Part shown: piece by piece, positions 5,821 to 13,157 of the stretch
How positions within the stretch are numbered: position 1 is the first letter of the stretch
Layout: each line of letters opens with the position of its first letter
Source of the DNA: a virus
IMG/VR virus record: IMGVR_UViG_3300010371_000006
Span: 1-58,166 of that record
DNA: 58,166 nucleotides
Reading direction: 5' to 3' (one strand)
Notes under the pieces: generated by a model
Seen by the model: only the letters and a program-made list of their open reading frames with translations
Databases searched by the model: none
Told to the model about the DNA's origin: nothing
Position numbers and translations under genes: made by a program

Positions 5821-7899
5821 TCATTCCTGAAACAGGGCCCACTCGCGGCCTTCTTTGACCACGAGGCCGTAGGTGTGGGCTCGCTGGAGGGCGGAGTGGG
5901 CGTTGGAGGGGGCCATGTTGGCCTCGCGGGCGATGTCAGCGCAGCGGTGTGGACCGGGGCCCAGACGGCGAAGGGCGTTGACGACCTTGGGCTTTCGGGC
6001 GTGGGTCCATTGTTTGGGGGTGTTATCGATGACGGTGGTGCGAGCCTTCGGCTGTGTGACCTCCTCTACTCTGGGGTCGTGTATCTGGGCGCCCACGTCG
6101 AGGGTGTGACGGGGCGACCAGGTGCGCTGGGTGGGGTCGGTGACGAACTCCCAGCGGTTGCTGGGGGCTGTCTTCGACTCTAGCTCCATGGCGAAACCGT
6201 GTTCGCGGGCGGTGAGATAGAGTGAGTCCTCCGCCCAGGCGTGAAGCGCCTGAGAGCCGAGCAGGCGGGTGCCGCCGCGTACCTCGCCCTCGGGCTTGCC
6301 CTTGTTGAAGTGGTGGACGAGCATGATCGTGGTGTCCTCGCGCTTGGCGATACGCGTGAGGGGGTCGAGGATGGTGTTCATCATCTCGCCCATGTGGTTG
6401 ATGTCTGCGCCGCCCATGCCGCGCATGAGGGTGTCTATCAGCACCAGGGCGAACTTCGACTTGCTGCCGTCGCTGTGGGTGACCCCCTCGCGTATGCGCT
6501 GATGTATCATGGCGATGCAGTCGGGGTCGCTCAGGTTCACCCGCTGGTTGTGCACCAGCGTCAGCGGTATGCCCATGGTGTGGGAGGCTTTCGGCGCCCA
6601 GTCGAGACCACCTGAGCTGTTGCGCACGAGGCCCACACCGTCGAACTTAGTCTTCGACTCCCAGATCTGCCTCATACGAGCGCTGAAGAGATACTGACCG
6701 TCCTCGAGTACGAAGTACAGCACGGGGCCTGCGCTCATCACCGAGAACTTGTCGAGGAAGGGTGCGTTGTAGCCTCGGCTCGTGGCGGCGATGGACATGG
6801 CGAGATCCAGTGCCACCCAGCTCTTGCGAGCCTTCGGCTCGCCGCCGATGAATCCCACACTGCCGCGAACCAGCATGTCCTTCACGAGCCACTTCGGCGC
6901 TTTCGCAGTTCGGATGAACTCGTCGGCGGTCATGCCAGCGTAGCTCACCTCCTCGCGCAGTGACTTCTTGCGCTTCTTCCAGGCCGAGGTCGCCTGGTTG
7001 CCCAGGTCCTCGATCTCGGTCGGCCGCCCCTTGAACTTATTCCATCGTGTGGGACGAATGACCGCGACTATCTCTGCGACGGTGCAGCCCACGTCTGCCA
7101 GGCATCGCATGAAGTAGAACATCGGACGGCTACGATCTTCGCCGTCTTCAGGCCCCTTCTCCATACGCGCAAGCGCTGCGGGCGGCATATCATGCCTCAC
7201 CCGATTCAGAACCCGCTCAGCTTCGATGCTATCGACCTGGTCGAACAGCTCAGCGTCGATCGGCACCTCTTCCGAGAGGTTAGGAATCTCAGGCAGAGCG
7301 TTGAAATCCTCGGCCTGGTAGTAGGGGCCGGGCTTCTTATCCCCCCACAGCAGGCGGCCTTTCGGAAACTCCCCGTCGACCTCATACTGTGATTTGTGGT
7401 TGACCCACCCCGGCAACCTGAGCAGCTGGGTGGTGTCCCACCCACTGGGGTCGGCGTCGACCAGGTAGGTCATGCGATGGTTGTCCGCCCCCTTACGAGA
7501 GGCGCCGTAGAGATCCTCAGCCTCAGGATCCTCGAGCAACCACAGCGCCTGATATCTGCCCGGCGAAGTCTCCCACGCTACGGTCGGCCTCCACTGAGGG
7601 TCGATCTGCCGAGGGTCAGCCTCGTCGAGATCCGCCCACAGGCAGTACTCTTCCTGCGCGTAGGGCACCCGGCGCTGATCCTCGCTGAAGAGCATCGGAC
7701 ACCAGTAGAGGTCGTGATCCTCGTGAGCCACCATGTGGTCGAGGACCTCAAGGCGATCGGTCGGCCAGTAGAACGACTTGGTGTGGAACGTGCGGTTGCT
7801 GCCTTCCACCCAGGGAAAGAAGCAATAACCTTCGTTGTCATCCGACCCCCATGCCTGCGATATAATCGCCAGTATGCGGTCGGCTTCGTTAATCATCAT
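5821..7899 (-). CDS. Primase-helicase (AEP-type primase, RepA-like ATPase, winged helix)
   Basis: The protein has 692 residues. The N-terminal part (about 1-220) resembles RepB-type archaeo-eukaryotic primases: WADLDEADP carries the paired acidic metal ligands (about 90), with TSPGRYQALW and LLRLPGWVNHK further on. The centre (about 340-560) is a RepA/RecA-like ATPase with GGEPKARKSW as P-loop, in which Arg replaces the usual Gly before Lys, and LVLIDTLMRG as Walker B. The last 60 residues form a winged helix (REANMAPSNAHSALQRA). It should prime and unwind DNA at the fork. The ATG lies seven bases after the -10 box, so the mRNA is probably leaderless. Confidence 0.8.
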   Translation of the reverse strand: MMINEADRILAIISQAWGSDDNEGYCFFPWVEGSNRTFHTKSFYWPTDRLEVLDHMVAHEDHDLYWCPMLFSEDQRRVPYAQEEYCLWADLDEADPRQIDPQWRPTVAWETSPGRYQALWLLEDPEAEDLYGASRKGADNHRMTYLVDADPSGWDTTQLLRLPGWVNHKSQYEVDGEFPKGRLLWGDKKPGPYYQAEDFNALPEIPNLSEEVPIDAELFDQVDSIEAERVLNRVRHDMPPAALARMEKGPEDGEDRSRPMFYFMRCLADVGCTVAEIVAVIRPTRWNKFKGRPTEIEDLGNQATSAWKKRKKSLREEVSYAGMTADEFIRTAKAPKWLVKDMLVRGSVGFIGGEPKARKSWVALDLAMSIAATSRGYNAPFLDKFSVMSAGPVLYFVLEDGQYLFSARMRQIWESKTKFDGVGLVRNSSGGLDWAPKASHTMGIPLTLVHNQRVNLSDPDCIAMIHQRIREGVTHSDGSKSKFALVLIDTLMRGMGGADINHMGEMMNTILDPLTRIAKREDTTIMLVHHFNKGKPEGEVRGGTRLLGSQALHAWAEDSLYLTAREHGFAMELESKTAPSNRWEFVTDPTQRTWSPRHTLDVGAQIHDPRVEEVTQPKARTTVIDNTPKQWTHARKPKVVNALRRLGPGPHRCADIAREANMAPSNAHSALQRAHTYGLVVKEGREWALFQE

Positions 7900-7906
7900 G
7901 TTAGCG

Positions 7907-7936
7907 ATAATATCATCATCATGAACGGGGATTCAA
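7907..7936 (-). promoter_or_regulatory. Leftward promoter of the primase-helicase gene (leaderless)
   Basis: Minus strand: TTGAAT (7936-7931), 18 bases, TATTAT (7912-7907). The start ATG at 7899 is seven bases past the -10 box, where transcription should begin. Confidence 0.6.
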
Positions 7937-7973
7937 TACCGGCGCCAACTGAGAAGCCGATCATCCAGGATAG

Positions 7974-8003
7974 TTGACCAACCGCGCGGCGAAGCGATAT
8001 ACT
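7974..8003 (+). promoter_or_regulatory. Rightward promoter opening the 8.0-13.6 kb block
   Basis: TTGACC (7974-7979), 18 bases, TATACT (7998-8003). It is divergent from the primase promoter. Confidence 0.7.
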
Positions 8004-8033
8004 GGTAGCACGCAATCGATTGAAGGGGCGCAC

Positions 8034-8459
8034 ATGGCAGACTTTGAGCCCAAGACCTGGGTGGTGGCGAGGGACACACCGACACTGCTCGGTGTTGGAC
8101 GGGTCATAGACACGCCATCGTACTCCTCGCCCCGCCTGACCTGGGCTGAGTTCGGGCCGCGAGGCAGCAAGACCACTTCGGCCTTCGAGCCTGGTGAGCT
8201 GATGCCGTACGGTGAGTGGATCGCCACTCATAACCACCAGACGCCTCGAGTCGGGATCATCTACGACAAGGTCGTGATGCCCGACACCGATATGCCGTGC
8301 ACCCACATCGACATCCCAGGCCCGAGACAGCCCCATATGGCCGTCTCGCTCGATCGATTGCGCGAGATGATCGACCAGGAAGAGTTCACTGAAACGCACA
8401 GAATTGGGAGGTCTAGGCATGAACAAGCGACAGATGATCAAGGCTGCGCAAGAGCTTAA
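8034..8459 (+). CDS. Unrecognised protein
   Basis: The protein has 141 residues from the ATG after GAAGGGGC; an earlier in-frame codon lies inside the promoter. The sequence is beta-rich in its first half (WVVARDTPTLLGVGRVID), reminiscent of a small SH3-like barrel, and helical later. It overlaps the next gene by 41 bases. No family assigned. Confidence 0.6.
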   Translation: MADFEPKTWVVARDTPTLLGVGRVIDTPSYSSPRLTWAEFGPRGSKTTSAFEPGELMPYGEWIATHNHQTPRVGIIYDKVVMPDTDMPCTHIDIPGPRQPHMAVSLDRLREMIDQEEFTETHRIGRSRHEQATDDQGCARA

Positions 8460-8670
8460 GGAGACGTTCAACCCCCTGACCGACCCGGCGAGTCAGGGCG
8501 ACGACGTCATGCTGACCGTCGAGATGGCGGCCAAGATCGTGGCAGTCGCCGAGCGGTACCTGCTCGTCCAGTCGATCATCGACAACAACACCCGGCGCAA
8601 GCCCAAGAAGTCGACTGCCCACTTCGCCGGCACCGCCAACTGCGGTCCGGACTGCTGCGAAGCCCGCTGA
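8419..8670 (+). CDS. Unrecognised small helical protein
   Basis: The protein has 83 residues from the ATG that follows GGGAGGTC. It is mostly helical, with a basic stretch NTRRKPKKS and a C-terminal HFAGTANCGPDCCEAR where His and three Cys could bind a metal. Function unknown. Confidence 0.6.
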   Translation: MNKRQMIKAAQELKETFNPLTDPASQGDDVMLTVEMAAKIVAVAERYLLVQSIIDNNTRRKPKKSTAHFAGTANCGPDCCEAR

Positions 8671-8679
8671 GAGAGTTAC

Positions 8680-9201
8680 ATGATTCCGCTGCCCGAGCTC
8701 CTCAAGAACGACAAGACGTACGCCAAGTTCTTCCGCACAGTACCGCCGTTGTACCCGATACAGGTTGAGAAGGGCCGCGAACCCTGGCGGCTGTGGGTCA
8801 AGATGACCCCTGATGGTCCTTGGAGGAAGAAGAATGTCGGTCTCTACTCCGCCGCGGTGGGATACGTTCTCGATCGGATCGACGACGTATACGACGCGGC
8901 TGTCCAGTCACGGTCTCGATCGTATGGCCCGCCTGATCGTCTCATCCGCCTTACGCAGGGAGGAAAGCCGATTCCGGGGCCAGAAGGTGTGCGCCGCACT
9001 ACCTGGCGACCCGCCCCAGAGCTCATACGGGAGTACGGCCCACACGACTGGTGCTACCAGTGCCGCCGGCCGACCGAGTTCGGGTACTACGCAGACCATC
9101 CCGCTTTTCGGGGCACTCTCCTTGAAGGCTTTGCTTCGAACGCTGTTCGTCGTTGCGCTCTGTGCGGCATCAGCCACACTTTCATTCGTTCTTCCCGCTG
9201 A
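8680..9201 (+). CDS. Protein with C-terminal zinc-ribbon-like cysteines
   Basis: The protein has 173 residues. CYQC near residue 125 and CALC near residue 160 form a two-knuckle zinc ribbon. The N-terminal 100 residues are basic and aromatic. A role in nucleic-acid or protein binding is plausible but no family is recognised. Confidence 0.65.
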   Translation: MIPLPELLKNDKTYAKFFRTVPPLYPIQVEKGREPWRLWVKMTPDGPWRKKNVGLYSAAVGYVLDRIDDVYDAAVQSRSRSYGPPDRLIRLTQGGKPIPGPEGVRRTTWRPAPELIREYGPHDWCYQCRRPTEFGYYADHPAFRGTLLEGFASNAVRRCALCGISHTFIRSSR

Positions 9202-9215
9202 GATAAGGGGCAACC

Positions 9216-9437
9216 ATGTCCGCAGAGGTATCGTCCGACGTGCAGTGCGACGACTCGCCTACGGGGTTGCACGAGTGGATGGCTATATCCATACAGCACG
9301 GCGTCATAGTCGGTGTGGACAGCACGGGCGCCCCCGTTTTCATCCCGGACGACACTGCGGAATACGGGCTCGATTCCCCGTCCTTGGCCGTGCCGGCTTA
9401 TGGGTGCGCACACTGCAGCGCGCCCTGGGCAGCCTGA
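9216..9437 (+). CDS. Unrecognised small protein
   Basis: The protein has 73 residues from an ATG after AAGGGGC. One Cys near residue 11 and a C-terminal GCAHCSAPW give three cysteines plus His, a possible zinc site. The centre is hydrophobic and beta-like. Function unknown. Confidence 0.6.
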   Translation: MSAEVSSDVQCDDSPTGLHEWMAISIQHGVIVGVDSTGAPVFIPDDTAEYGLDSPSLAVPAYGCAHCSAPWAA

Positions 9438-9454
9438 TCGATCACCAGCTCGCC

Positions 9455-9483
9455 TTGACAAGGCAGCGCTGGGATAGTATACT
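9455..9483 (+). promoter_or_regulatory. Rightward promoter, near consensus
   Basis: TTGACA (9455-9460), 17 bases, TATACT (9478-9483). It serves the gene starting at 9516 and those behind it. Confidence 0.85.
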
Positions 9484-9515
9484 GCTTAGCGAACTGCCCC
9501 CCATTTTTGGAGACG

Positions 9516-9878
9516 ATGATGACGCACCCCTCCATACCCCTCGAGAAGACGCCGACCTTCGCGTCGATGCTCACCGACCCCAGGTTCGCGGAGATCGCTC
9601 GGGAGCTCTTGGACAACCCTCGCCCGCCGGCCGGCGACCCGTACAATGGGTCCTCTCACTCGGTCTACCTGCGACGTCACACGGGGCTGGACAACTGCCC
9701 CATCTGCCAGCCGATTTCACTCAGCTTCGAGCTGACCAACCCGCGCCCCCCGCGCGACGACCGGCACCTGGCTATCTGCGCCGTGCCGGCGACCGACCCC
9801 TCCCGCCTCGAGCCGGTGAAGACACACAACAAGAAGCCGGGTACCCCCCGCCGCCGTTCAACGAAGGTGTCCCGCTGA
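9516..9878 (+). CDS. Unrecognised basic-tailed protein
   Basis: The protein has about 120 residues; two adjacent ATGs after TGGAGACG leave the exact start open by one codon. The first half is helical, a CPIC motif lies near residue 61, and the C-terminus is Lys/Arg-rich (TPRRRSTKVSR). The single CxxC could be half of a metal site. No family recognised. Confidence 0.6.
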   Translation: MMTHPSIPLEKTPTFASMLTDPRFAEIARELLDNPRPPAGDPYNGSSHSVYLRRHTGLDNCPICQPISLSFELTNPRPPRDDRHLAICAVPATDPSRLEPVKTHNKKPGTPRRRSTKVSR

Positions 9879-9879
9879 C

Positions 9880-10293
9880 ATGGCGCCCACCGGTACCCTT
9901 CGAGGCATCATCATCCCGGCGAACCCCGGCGACACGCTGATCGAGATCACGATCGACGGCGGCTACAGCGCCTGGCTGGAACGCATGGCGGATCGCATCG
10001 CCTACGGAGACATGATCGAGATGGTCCACTCCACTAAGCTGTGCGAGTTGTTGCGCAAGCCGTGGTACAACCACATTCTCTCGATGGTGGTCCACGAAGA
10101 CGGGCATAAGGTAGGGTTGGCCGTCAACCCCCGGGCCACCATCTTCTACCCTCACTACCCGGGCATCGCCGGCGACGCCATGATCATCGGCGAGGACCGC
10201 AGTGACCCCTACGAGGGCGCTTGGCCAGAGACGCTGCCCGACTATATCACAGTCGGTCGGCTCAACGAATACATCCACCACAACTCCCGCTAG
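9880..10293 (+). CDS. DUF3846-like protein
   Basis: The protein has 137 residues. The arrangement of an N-terminal strand, YSAWLERMADRI helix, VVHEDGHKVGLAVNPRAT and GIAGDAMIIGED matches what I know of DUF3846 proteins, small phage and plasmid proteins of unknown role. It lies two bases after the previous stop. Assignment is from pattern memory, without a profile search. Confidence 0.55.
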   Translation: MAPTGTLRGIIIPANPGDTLIEITIDGGYSAWLERMADRIAYGDMIEMVHSTKLCELLRKPWYNHILSMVVHEDGHKVGLAVNPRATIFYPHYPGIAGDAMIIGEDRSDPYEGAWPETLPDYITVGRLNEYIHHNSR

Positions 10294-10305
10294 GATATCA
10301 CGCAG

Positions 10306-10533
10306 TTGAGCCTCTTTCTTAAGGGGATCGTCGAGTTCGGCCTCTCTCTCGGGGTCGGACTCGGCGTTCCTGTCGGCCTCTTCATCTACCTCGGCATGGT
10401 CACTGAGCAGTGGCTTGAGAACCGCAAAGCTCTCCGCATACGGAAGAACTCCACCCGCCGCCCCCCATCCATCTCGGGCAACACTGAGCCGATACCCATG
10501 GTTATCCCCGACGGTGTGGAGCACGAGCTGTGA
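10306..10533 (+). CDS. Small single-pass membrane protein (TTG start)
   Basis: The protein has 75 residues, apparently from a TTG codon. A hydrophobic segment (about 7-31, GIVEFGLSLGVGLGVPVGLF) is followed by a basic, Pro-rich cytoplasmic-type tail. Its stop overlaps the next start as GTGA. The unusual start codon and weak ribosome site leave the N-terminus uncertain. Confidence 0.5.
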   Translation: MSLFLKGIVEFGLSLGVGLGVPVGLFIYLGMVTEQWLENRKALRIRKNSTRRPPSISGNTEPIPMVIPDGVEHEL

Positions 10534-10769
10534 CCGTCAACATCCCCCGACCCACACTTGAGGCTCAGCCTTTCAAGTCCCTAGTAGTCAACGCGCTTGA
10601 GCCTCTCACTGGCATGCAGTGCGCCCAATGCGGCGAGCCCATCGTCGCCTGTGGATTCGACTGCGCCTTCCACGGCTACCTGCATAGCGAAGGGCCTCGC
10701 CGCGGCAGCCATAAATGTGGCGATATCAACGGCGACCGGACCGTAGTCAACGCATCTCTCCTGCCTTGA
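10530..10769 (+). CDS. Small zinc-knuckle-like protein
   Basis: The protein has 79 residues from a GTG in the overlap GTGA. CAQCGEPIVACGFDC near residues 31-45 and a later HKCGD give four or five cysteines, a likely zinc site. Function unknown. Confidence 0.55.
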   Translation: MTVNIPRPTLEAQPFKSLVVNALEPLTGMQCAQCGEPIVACGFDCAFHGYLHSEGPRRGSHKCGDINGDRTVVNASLLP

Positions 10770-10796
10770 CAAACCTTAATTGCCTGGTGATATATT
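10766..10796 (+). promoter_or_regulatory. Rightward promoter for the LRKFLR-family gene
   Basis: TTGACA (10766-10771) with TATATT (10791-10796) at a long 19-base spacing; GATATA at 17 bases is the alternative -10 box. Confidence 0.6.
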
Positions 10797-10837
10797 GGTA
10801 AACGACGCATCAAATCACACAGGCAACAGGAGGCATG

Positions 10838-11434
10838 ATGGGCACGTCCCTCTCGACGGGTGAGATAGCCGCATCCTTCGGCACCACCGCTCGTATTCTT
10901 CGAAAGTTCTTGCGATCGCCGCAGTCTCCATTCGAAGCAGTCGGTCAGGGGGCCCGGTACAACATCGGGACCGAAGACCTCGACGACCTCAAGGTGAAGT
11001 TCGAGGCCTGGGCCACTCGGCCCGGGTCTCGCTCCACTTCGACGGCGACGGATGAAGAACCCTCGAAGGCGGCTAAGCGATCGAAGGCGGTGCCCCAGCG
11101 ACGCAACCCGCTCGACGAGGACGACCTCCAGACCCGACTCAGCGGCTCCATTTTGGATCGCCGGCGAGCTCATGGCATGACCTGCAACTTCAGCTGGAAG
11201 CATTCGAAGGTGGCGGGCCTCGACATAAGCTGCAAGCACGACACCCACAACGGTACTAGGTTCTGCATCATGCACCAGCAGATCACCTTCTGCGGCGATC
11301 TCGACACTCCCCAGCCGGGCTACTGCGGTCCGGGCCCATACCCCAAGCCCTTCTGCAAGTGGCACAACGGGGAGATAAGCGAGGAGGAACTCGAAGCTCA
11401 TCTCGCCCTACCGGTCGAGCAGTGGGATAAGTGA
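10838..11434 (+). CDS. Putative DNA-binding protein, LRKFLR domain plus Cys/His-rich C-terminus
   Basis: The protein has about 198 residues; AGGAGG sits just before two ATGs. Residues about 5-55 contain ARILRKFLRSPQSPFEAVG and GARYNI, clearly paralogous to the protein at 327-761. A Ser/Thr/Lys linker follows. The C-terminal 85 residues hold seven cysteines and several histidines (CKHD, CIMHQ, FCKWHNGE), likely a multi-zinc module absent from the other paralogues. It has its own promoter and is followed by the RNA hairpin at 11471-11543. A regulator is a fair guess. Confidence 0.65.
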   Translation: MGTSLSTGEIAASFGTTARILRKFLRSPQSPFEAVGQGARYNIGTEDLDDLKVKFEAWATRPGSRSTSTATDEEPSKAAKRSKAVPQRRNPLDEDDLQTRLSGSILDRRRAHGMTCNFSWKHSKVAGLDISCKHDTHNGTRFCIMHQQITFCGDLDTPQPGYCGPGPYPKPFCKWHNGEISEEELEAHLALPVEQWDK

Positions 11435-11470
11435 CCCCATAAACTTCCCTCTTCGTTCAGAGGGACAGAG

Positions 11471-11543
11471 CTGAGCGACTGCCGCTTCCCCTAGGCCGGG
11501 TTAAACCATATCCTCGTACCGCCCGGCGCCGGCAGTCGCTCAG
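11471..11543. ncRNA. Long structured RNA hairpin
   Basis: CTGAGCGACTGCCG (11471-11484) and CGGCAGTCGCTCAG (11530-11543) are a perfect 14-bp inverted repeat. Inside it GCCGGG and CCCGGC form a second stem around an AT-rich loop. It lies between a gene end and a consensus promoter and contains no open frame. It may end or protect the upstream mRNA or be a discrete small RNA; there is no T run. Confidence 0.6.
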
Positions 11544-11558
11544 TGGTGTGTGGGGAGG

Positions 11559-11587
11559 TTGACAAACCCGCACATCGTTGGTATACT
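11559..11587 (+). promoter_or_regulatory. Rightward consensus promoter (leaderless)
   Basis: TTGACA (11559-11564), 17 bases, TATACT (11582-11587). The next ATG (11594) is only six bases past the -10 box, so transcription should start at or next to the start codon. Confidence 0.85.
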
Positions 11588-11593
11588 GGGGCT

Positions 11594-11863
11594 ATGCAGA
11601 ATTACACCAAGCGAAAGCTCATGGAGCTGCTCGAGAAGCTGCCCGAGGATGCGATGATCGCCTTCGTGGCTGCGCACGACATGGAGTCGGGCGACATATT
11701 CATCCCCCTGGGTGAGTACGACCCCGACCACCCGAGCTCCGACTGCTTCTACATCGCGGCGGGTGACCCGGACGAAGCCGAGCTCGGCGAAGTCAGTGCC
11801 ACTCCGATCCCGGACTACGATGACGGCATGAGCAACTTCATGCCCGACCGGGAGGAGCCGTGA
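11594..11863 (+). CDS. Unrecognised acidic protein, leaderless gene
   Basis: The protein has 89 residues, starting MQNYTKRKLMELLEKL. The basic N-terminal helix is followed by beta-rich residues and a strongly acidic C-terminal half. There is no ribosome site because the start codon coincides with the predicted transcription start. It overlaps the next gene by GTGA. No family recognised. Confidence 0.65.
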   Translation: MQNYTKRKLMELLEKLPEDAMIAFVAAHDMESGDIFIPLGEYDPDHPSSDCFYIAAGDPDEAELGEVSATPIPDYDDGMSNFMPDREEP

Positions 11864-12102
11864 CTGAGAACGCCGAGAATGCCGCGCAGGCCGCGCTGAG
11901 GCTGGACAGGATGATCGACAACACCGTCGATGACCAGGGCACTATTAACGCCCAGGACATCATGGACATCGAGACGATCATCTACCGCCTGAGGATGCTC
12001 GAGTCCGCCCTTCAGTTCGGCATCGTCACCATCGGAGGAGGTTCGCCGGGCATCAACATCCCTCCCGGCGAGTACACGCTCGTACCAGTGGTCAGGAGTT
12101 AG
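11860..12102 (+). CDS. Unrecognised small protein
   Basis: The protein has 80 residues from a GTG overlapping the previous stop. The first 60 residues are helical and acidic; the end (GGGSPGINIPPGEYTLVPVV) looks like a short beta segment. Translationally coupled to the gene before it. Confidence 0.55.
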   Translation: MTENAENAAQAALRLDRMIDNTVDDQGTINAQDIMDIETIIYRLRMLESALQFGIVTIGGGSPGINIPPGEYTLVPVVRS

Positions 12103-12103
12103 C

Positions 12104-12322
12104 GTGAGACTCTGGCTCGGACTCGGGGAACGACTTGGACCCTTCTGGGCCGGAGTCACTCTCCTCTCCACACGCAGGCACAGCAGCATCGAAGACTGGC
12201 CCGACCCCCGAGTGCCAGCGAAGATCAACCCCTGGGCCATGACCTGCGCTGGGGTATTCGTGTTGATCGGGGTGGCTGTAGCCACTACCCTCTTCGTAGC
12301 TTTTCTTGTCCTTCTGCTCTAA
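12104..12322 (+). CDS. Small membrane protein (GTG start)
   Basis: The protein has 72 residues. The last 27 residues are strongly hydrophobic (AGVFVLIGVAVATTLFVAFL), a single membrane pass with a very short outer end. The N-terminal half is amphipathic. Last coding gene of this transcript before the tRNA. Confidence 0.55.
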   Translation: MRLWLGLGERLGPFWAGVTLLSTRRHSSIEDWPDPRVPAKINPWAMTCAGVFVLIGVAVATTLFVAFLVLLL

Positions 12323-12326
12323 GCTA

Positions 12327-12355
12327 TTGACACCTTGGCGCAGAGATGGCATCAT
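12327..12355 (+). promoter_or_regulatory. Rightward promoter of the tRNA region
   Basis: TTGACA (12327-12332), 17 bases, CATCAT (12350-12355). The -35 box is perfect and the -10 box matches four of six. It would drive the tRNA and the structured RNAs after it. Confidence 0.6.
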
Positions 12356-12443
12356 CTAATCATCGCACCCGACGAACGACCCCTTCGGTACATCGGCTGC
12401 GATTGCTCCCTTACCTTCTCCCCCCCGAGGCGAGGGAGTACAA

Positions 12444-12517
12444 TGCGGGATAGAGCAGCTAGGTAGCTCGCCAGACCCATACTCTGGAGGTCGCAGGTTC
12501 AAATCCTGCTCCCGCTA
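12444..12517 (+). tRNA. tRNA-Met (CAT), initiator-like
   Basis: A complete 74-nt cloverleaf: acceptor pairs 2-7, D arm GAGC/GCTC, anticodon arm CCAGA/TCTGG with loop CCCATAC (anticodon CAT at 12478-12480), variable AGGTC, T arm GCAGG-TTCAAAT-CCTGC and discriminator A. Like bacterial initiator tRNAs it lacks a 1-72 pair (T-T) and has A11-T24 in the D stem. Unlike them it lacks the three G-C pairs in the anticodon stem, and position 33 is C where U is nearly universal. CCA is not encoded. Confidence 0.85.
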
Positions 12518-12520
12518 CAA

Positions 12521-12586
12521 GGAACTCCTATCGGCGATGAGCTTGGTCCCACCACCTTACTCATCCACGGAACCGGTAGGAGTTCC
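12521..12586 (+). ncRNA. Structured RNA directly after the tRNA
   Basis: GGAACTCCTA (12521-12530) pairs perfectly with TAGGAGTTCC (12577-12586), and GATGAG (12536-12541) with CTCATC (12560-12565) inside it. At 66 nt it is tRNA-sized with an acceptor-like stem, but it has no T loop or anticodon arm, so it is not a normal tRNA. Confidence 0.5.
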
Positions 12587-12603
12587 GTTCCATGTTACCC
12601 CTA

Positions 12604-12667
12604 GGGCCATCAGGACGCTGACATATGGGAAAGCCGGCAGGCGAGCGGTTCGAATCCGCGAGGCCCA
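12604..12667 (+). other. Degenerate tRNA-like sequence
   Basis: GCGG-TTCGAAT-CCGC is a good T arm, and GGGCC (12604-12608) pairs with GGCCC (12662-12666) as an acceptor stem. The interval is 64 nt and lacks a clear anticodon arm, so this is a decayed or highly reduced tRNA, or an unrelated RNA that mimics one. A short hairpin, CATCAG/CTGATG, follows at 12672-12687. Confidence 0.35.
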
Positions 12668-12724
12668 CTACCATCAGGAGCCTGATGAGCGAGATCTAAC
12701 CTTGCGTCTACACTACCAGGCCAT

Positions 12725-12753
12725 TTGACGGACCTGTACCTGGCCCCTATAGT
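12725..12753 (+). promoter_or_regulatory. Rightward promoter of two mini-genes
   Basis: TTGACG (12725-12730), 17 bases, TATAGT (12748-12753), 45 bases before the small gene at 12798. Confidence 0.65.
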
Positions 12754-12797
12754 TATCTTATCGCCCCTACGCAGGGGGCCGAACTAGGAGGGGCGCC

Positions 12798-12899
12798 ATG
12801 AACGGTACCTCTGCCGGCATAATATCGCCTGCCAACGGCGCGAAGGTCGTGAGGAGCCCGTTGGCAGGGACGACCACCACTCTCACGACGGCCCCATAG
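12798..12899 (+). CDS. 33-residue peptide
   Basis: A short frame (MNGTSAGIISPANGAKVV...) with a strong AGGAGGGG ribosome site at good spacing and a promoter just upstream. It is Thr/Ala-rich without a membrane span or cysteines. Support is context and translation signals only. Confidence 0.5.
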   Translation: MNGTSAGIISPANGAKVVRSPLAGTTTTLTTAP

Positions 12900-12952
12900 G
12901 GGTTACTGCCACCTCCCCGTACGGTCTGCAGCAACTTCATGAGGGTGACACC

Positions 12953-13114
12953 ATGAGCGCCAAGGACTACGTTCCTCCGCCGGGTTACCGGCCCCCGTTT
13001 CCCCCGCACGCCCCGGCTCCTGACGACAGCGATTGTCCCCACGACAAGGAAGTCGTCCTAGCCGGTCGACGCATCTGCCAGGCTGGCTGTAGCAGGGACC
13101 TCGGTCCCGCCTAG
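12953..13114 (+). CDS. 53-residue Pro-rich protein with zinc-like site
   Basis: GAGGGTG precedes the ATG. The first half is Pro-rich (YVPPPGYRPPFPPHAPAPDD). The second half has CPHD and CQAGC, three Cys and a His at zinc-finger spacing. Probably co-transcribed with the 33-residue peptide before it. Confidence 0.55.
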   Translation: MSAKDYVPPPGYRPPFPPHAPAPDDSDCPHDKEVVLAGRRICQAGCSRDLGPA

Positions 13115-13157
13115 CCCCTCTATCCTCGGTGGTACTCCCCCTCGGCCGCCGATGAAC

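Noticed and set aside
12611-12690. Hammerhead-like CTGATGAG at 12682
   Set aside because: The matching GAAA core and the cleavage-site strand cannot be placed with stems, so a ribozyme is not supported.
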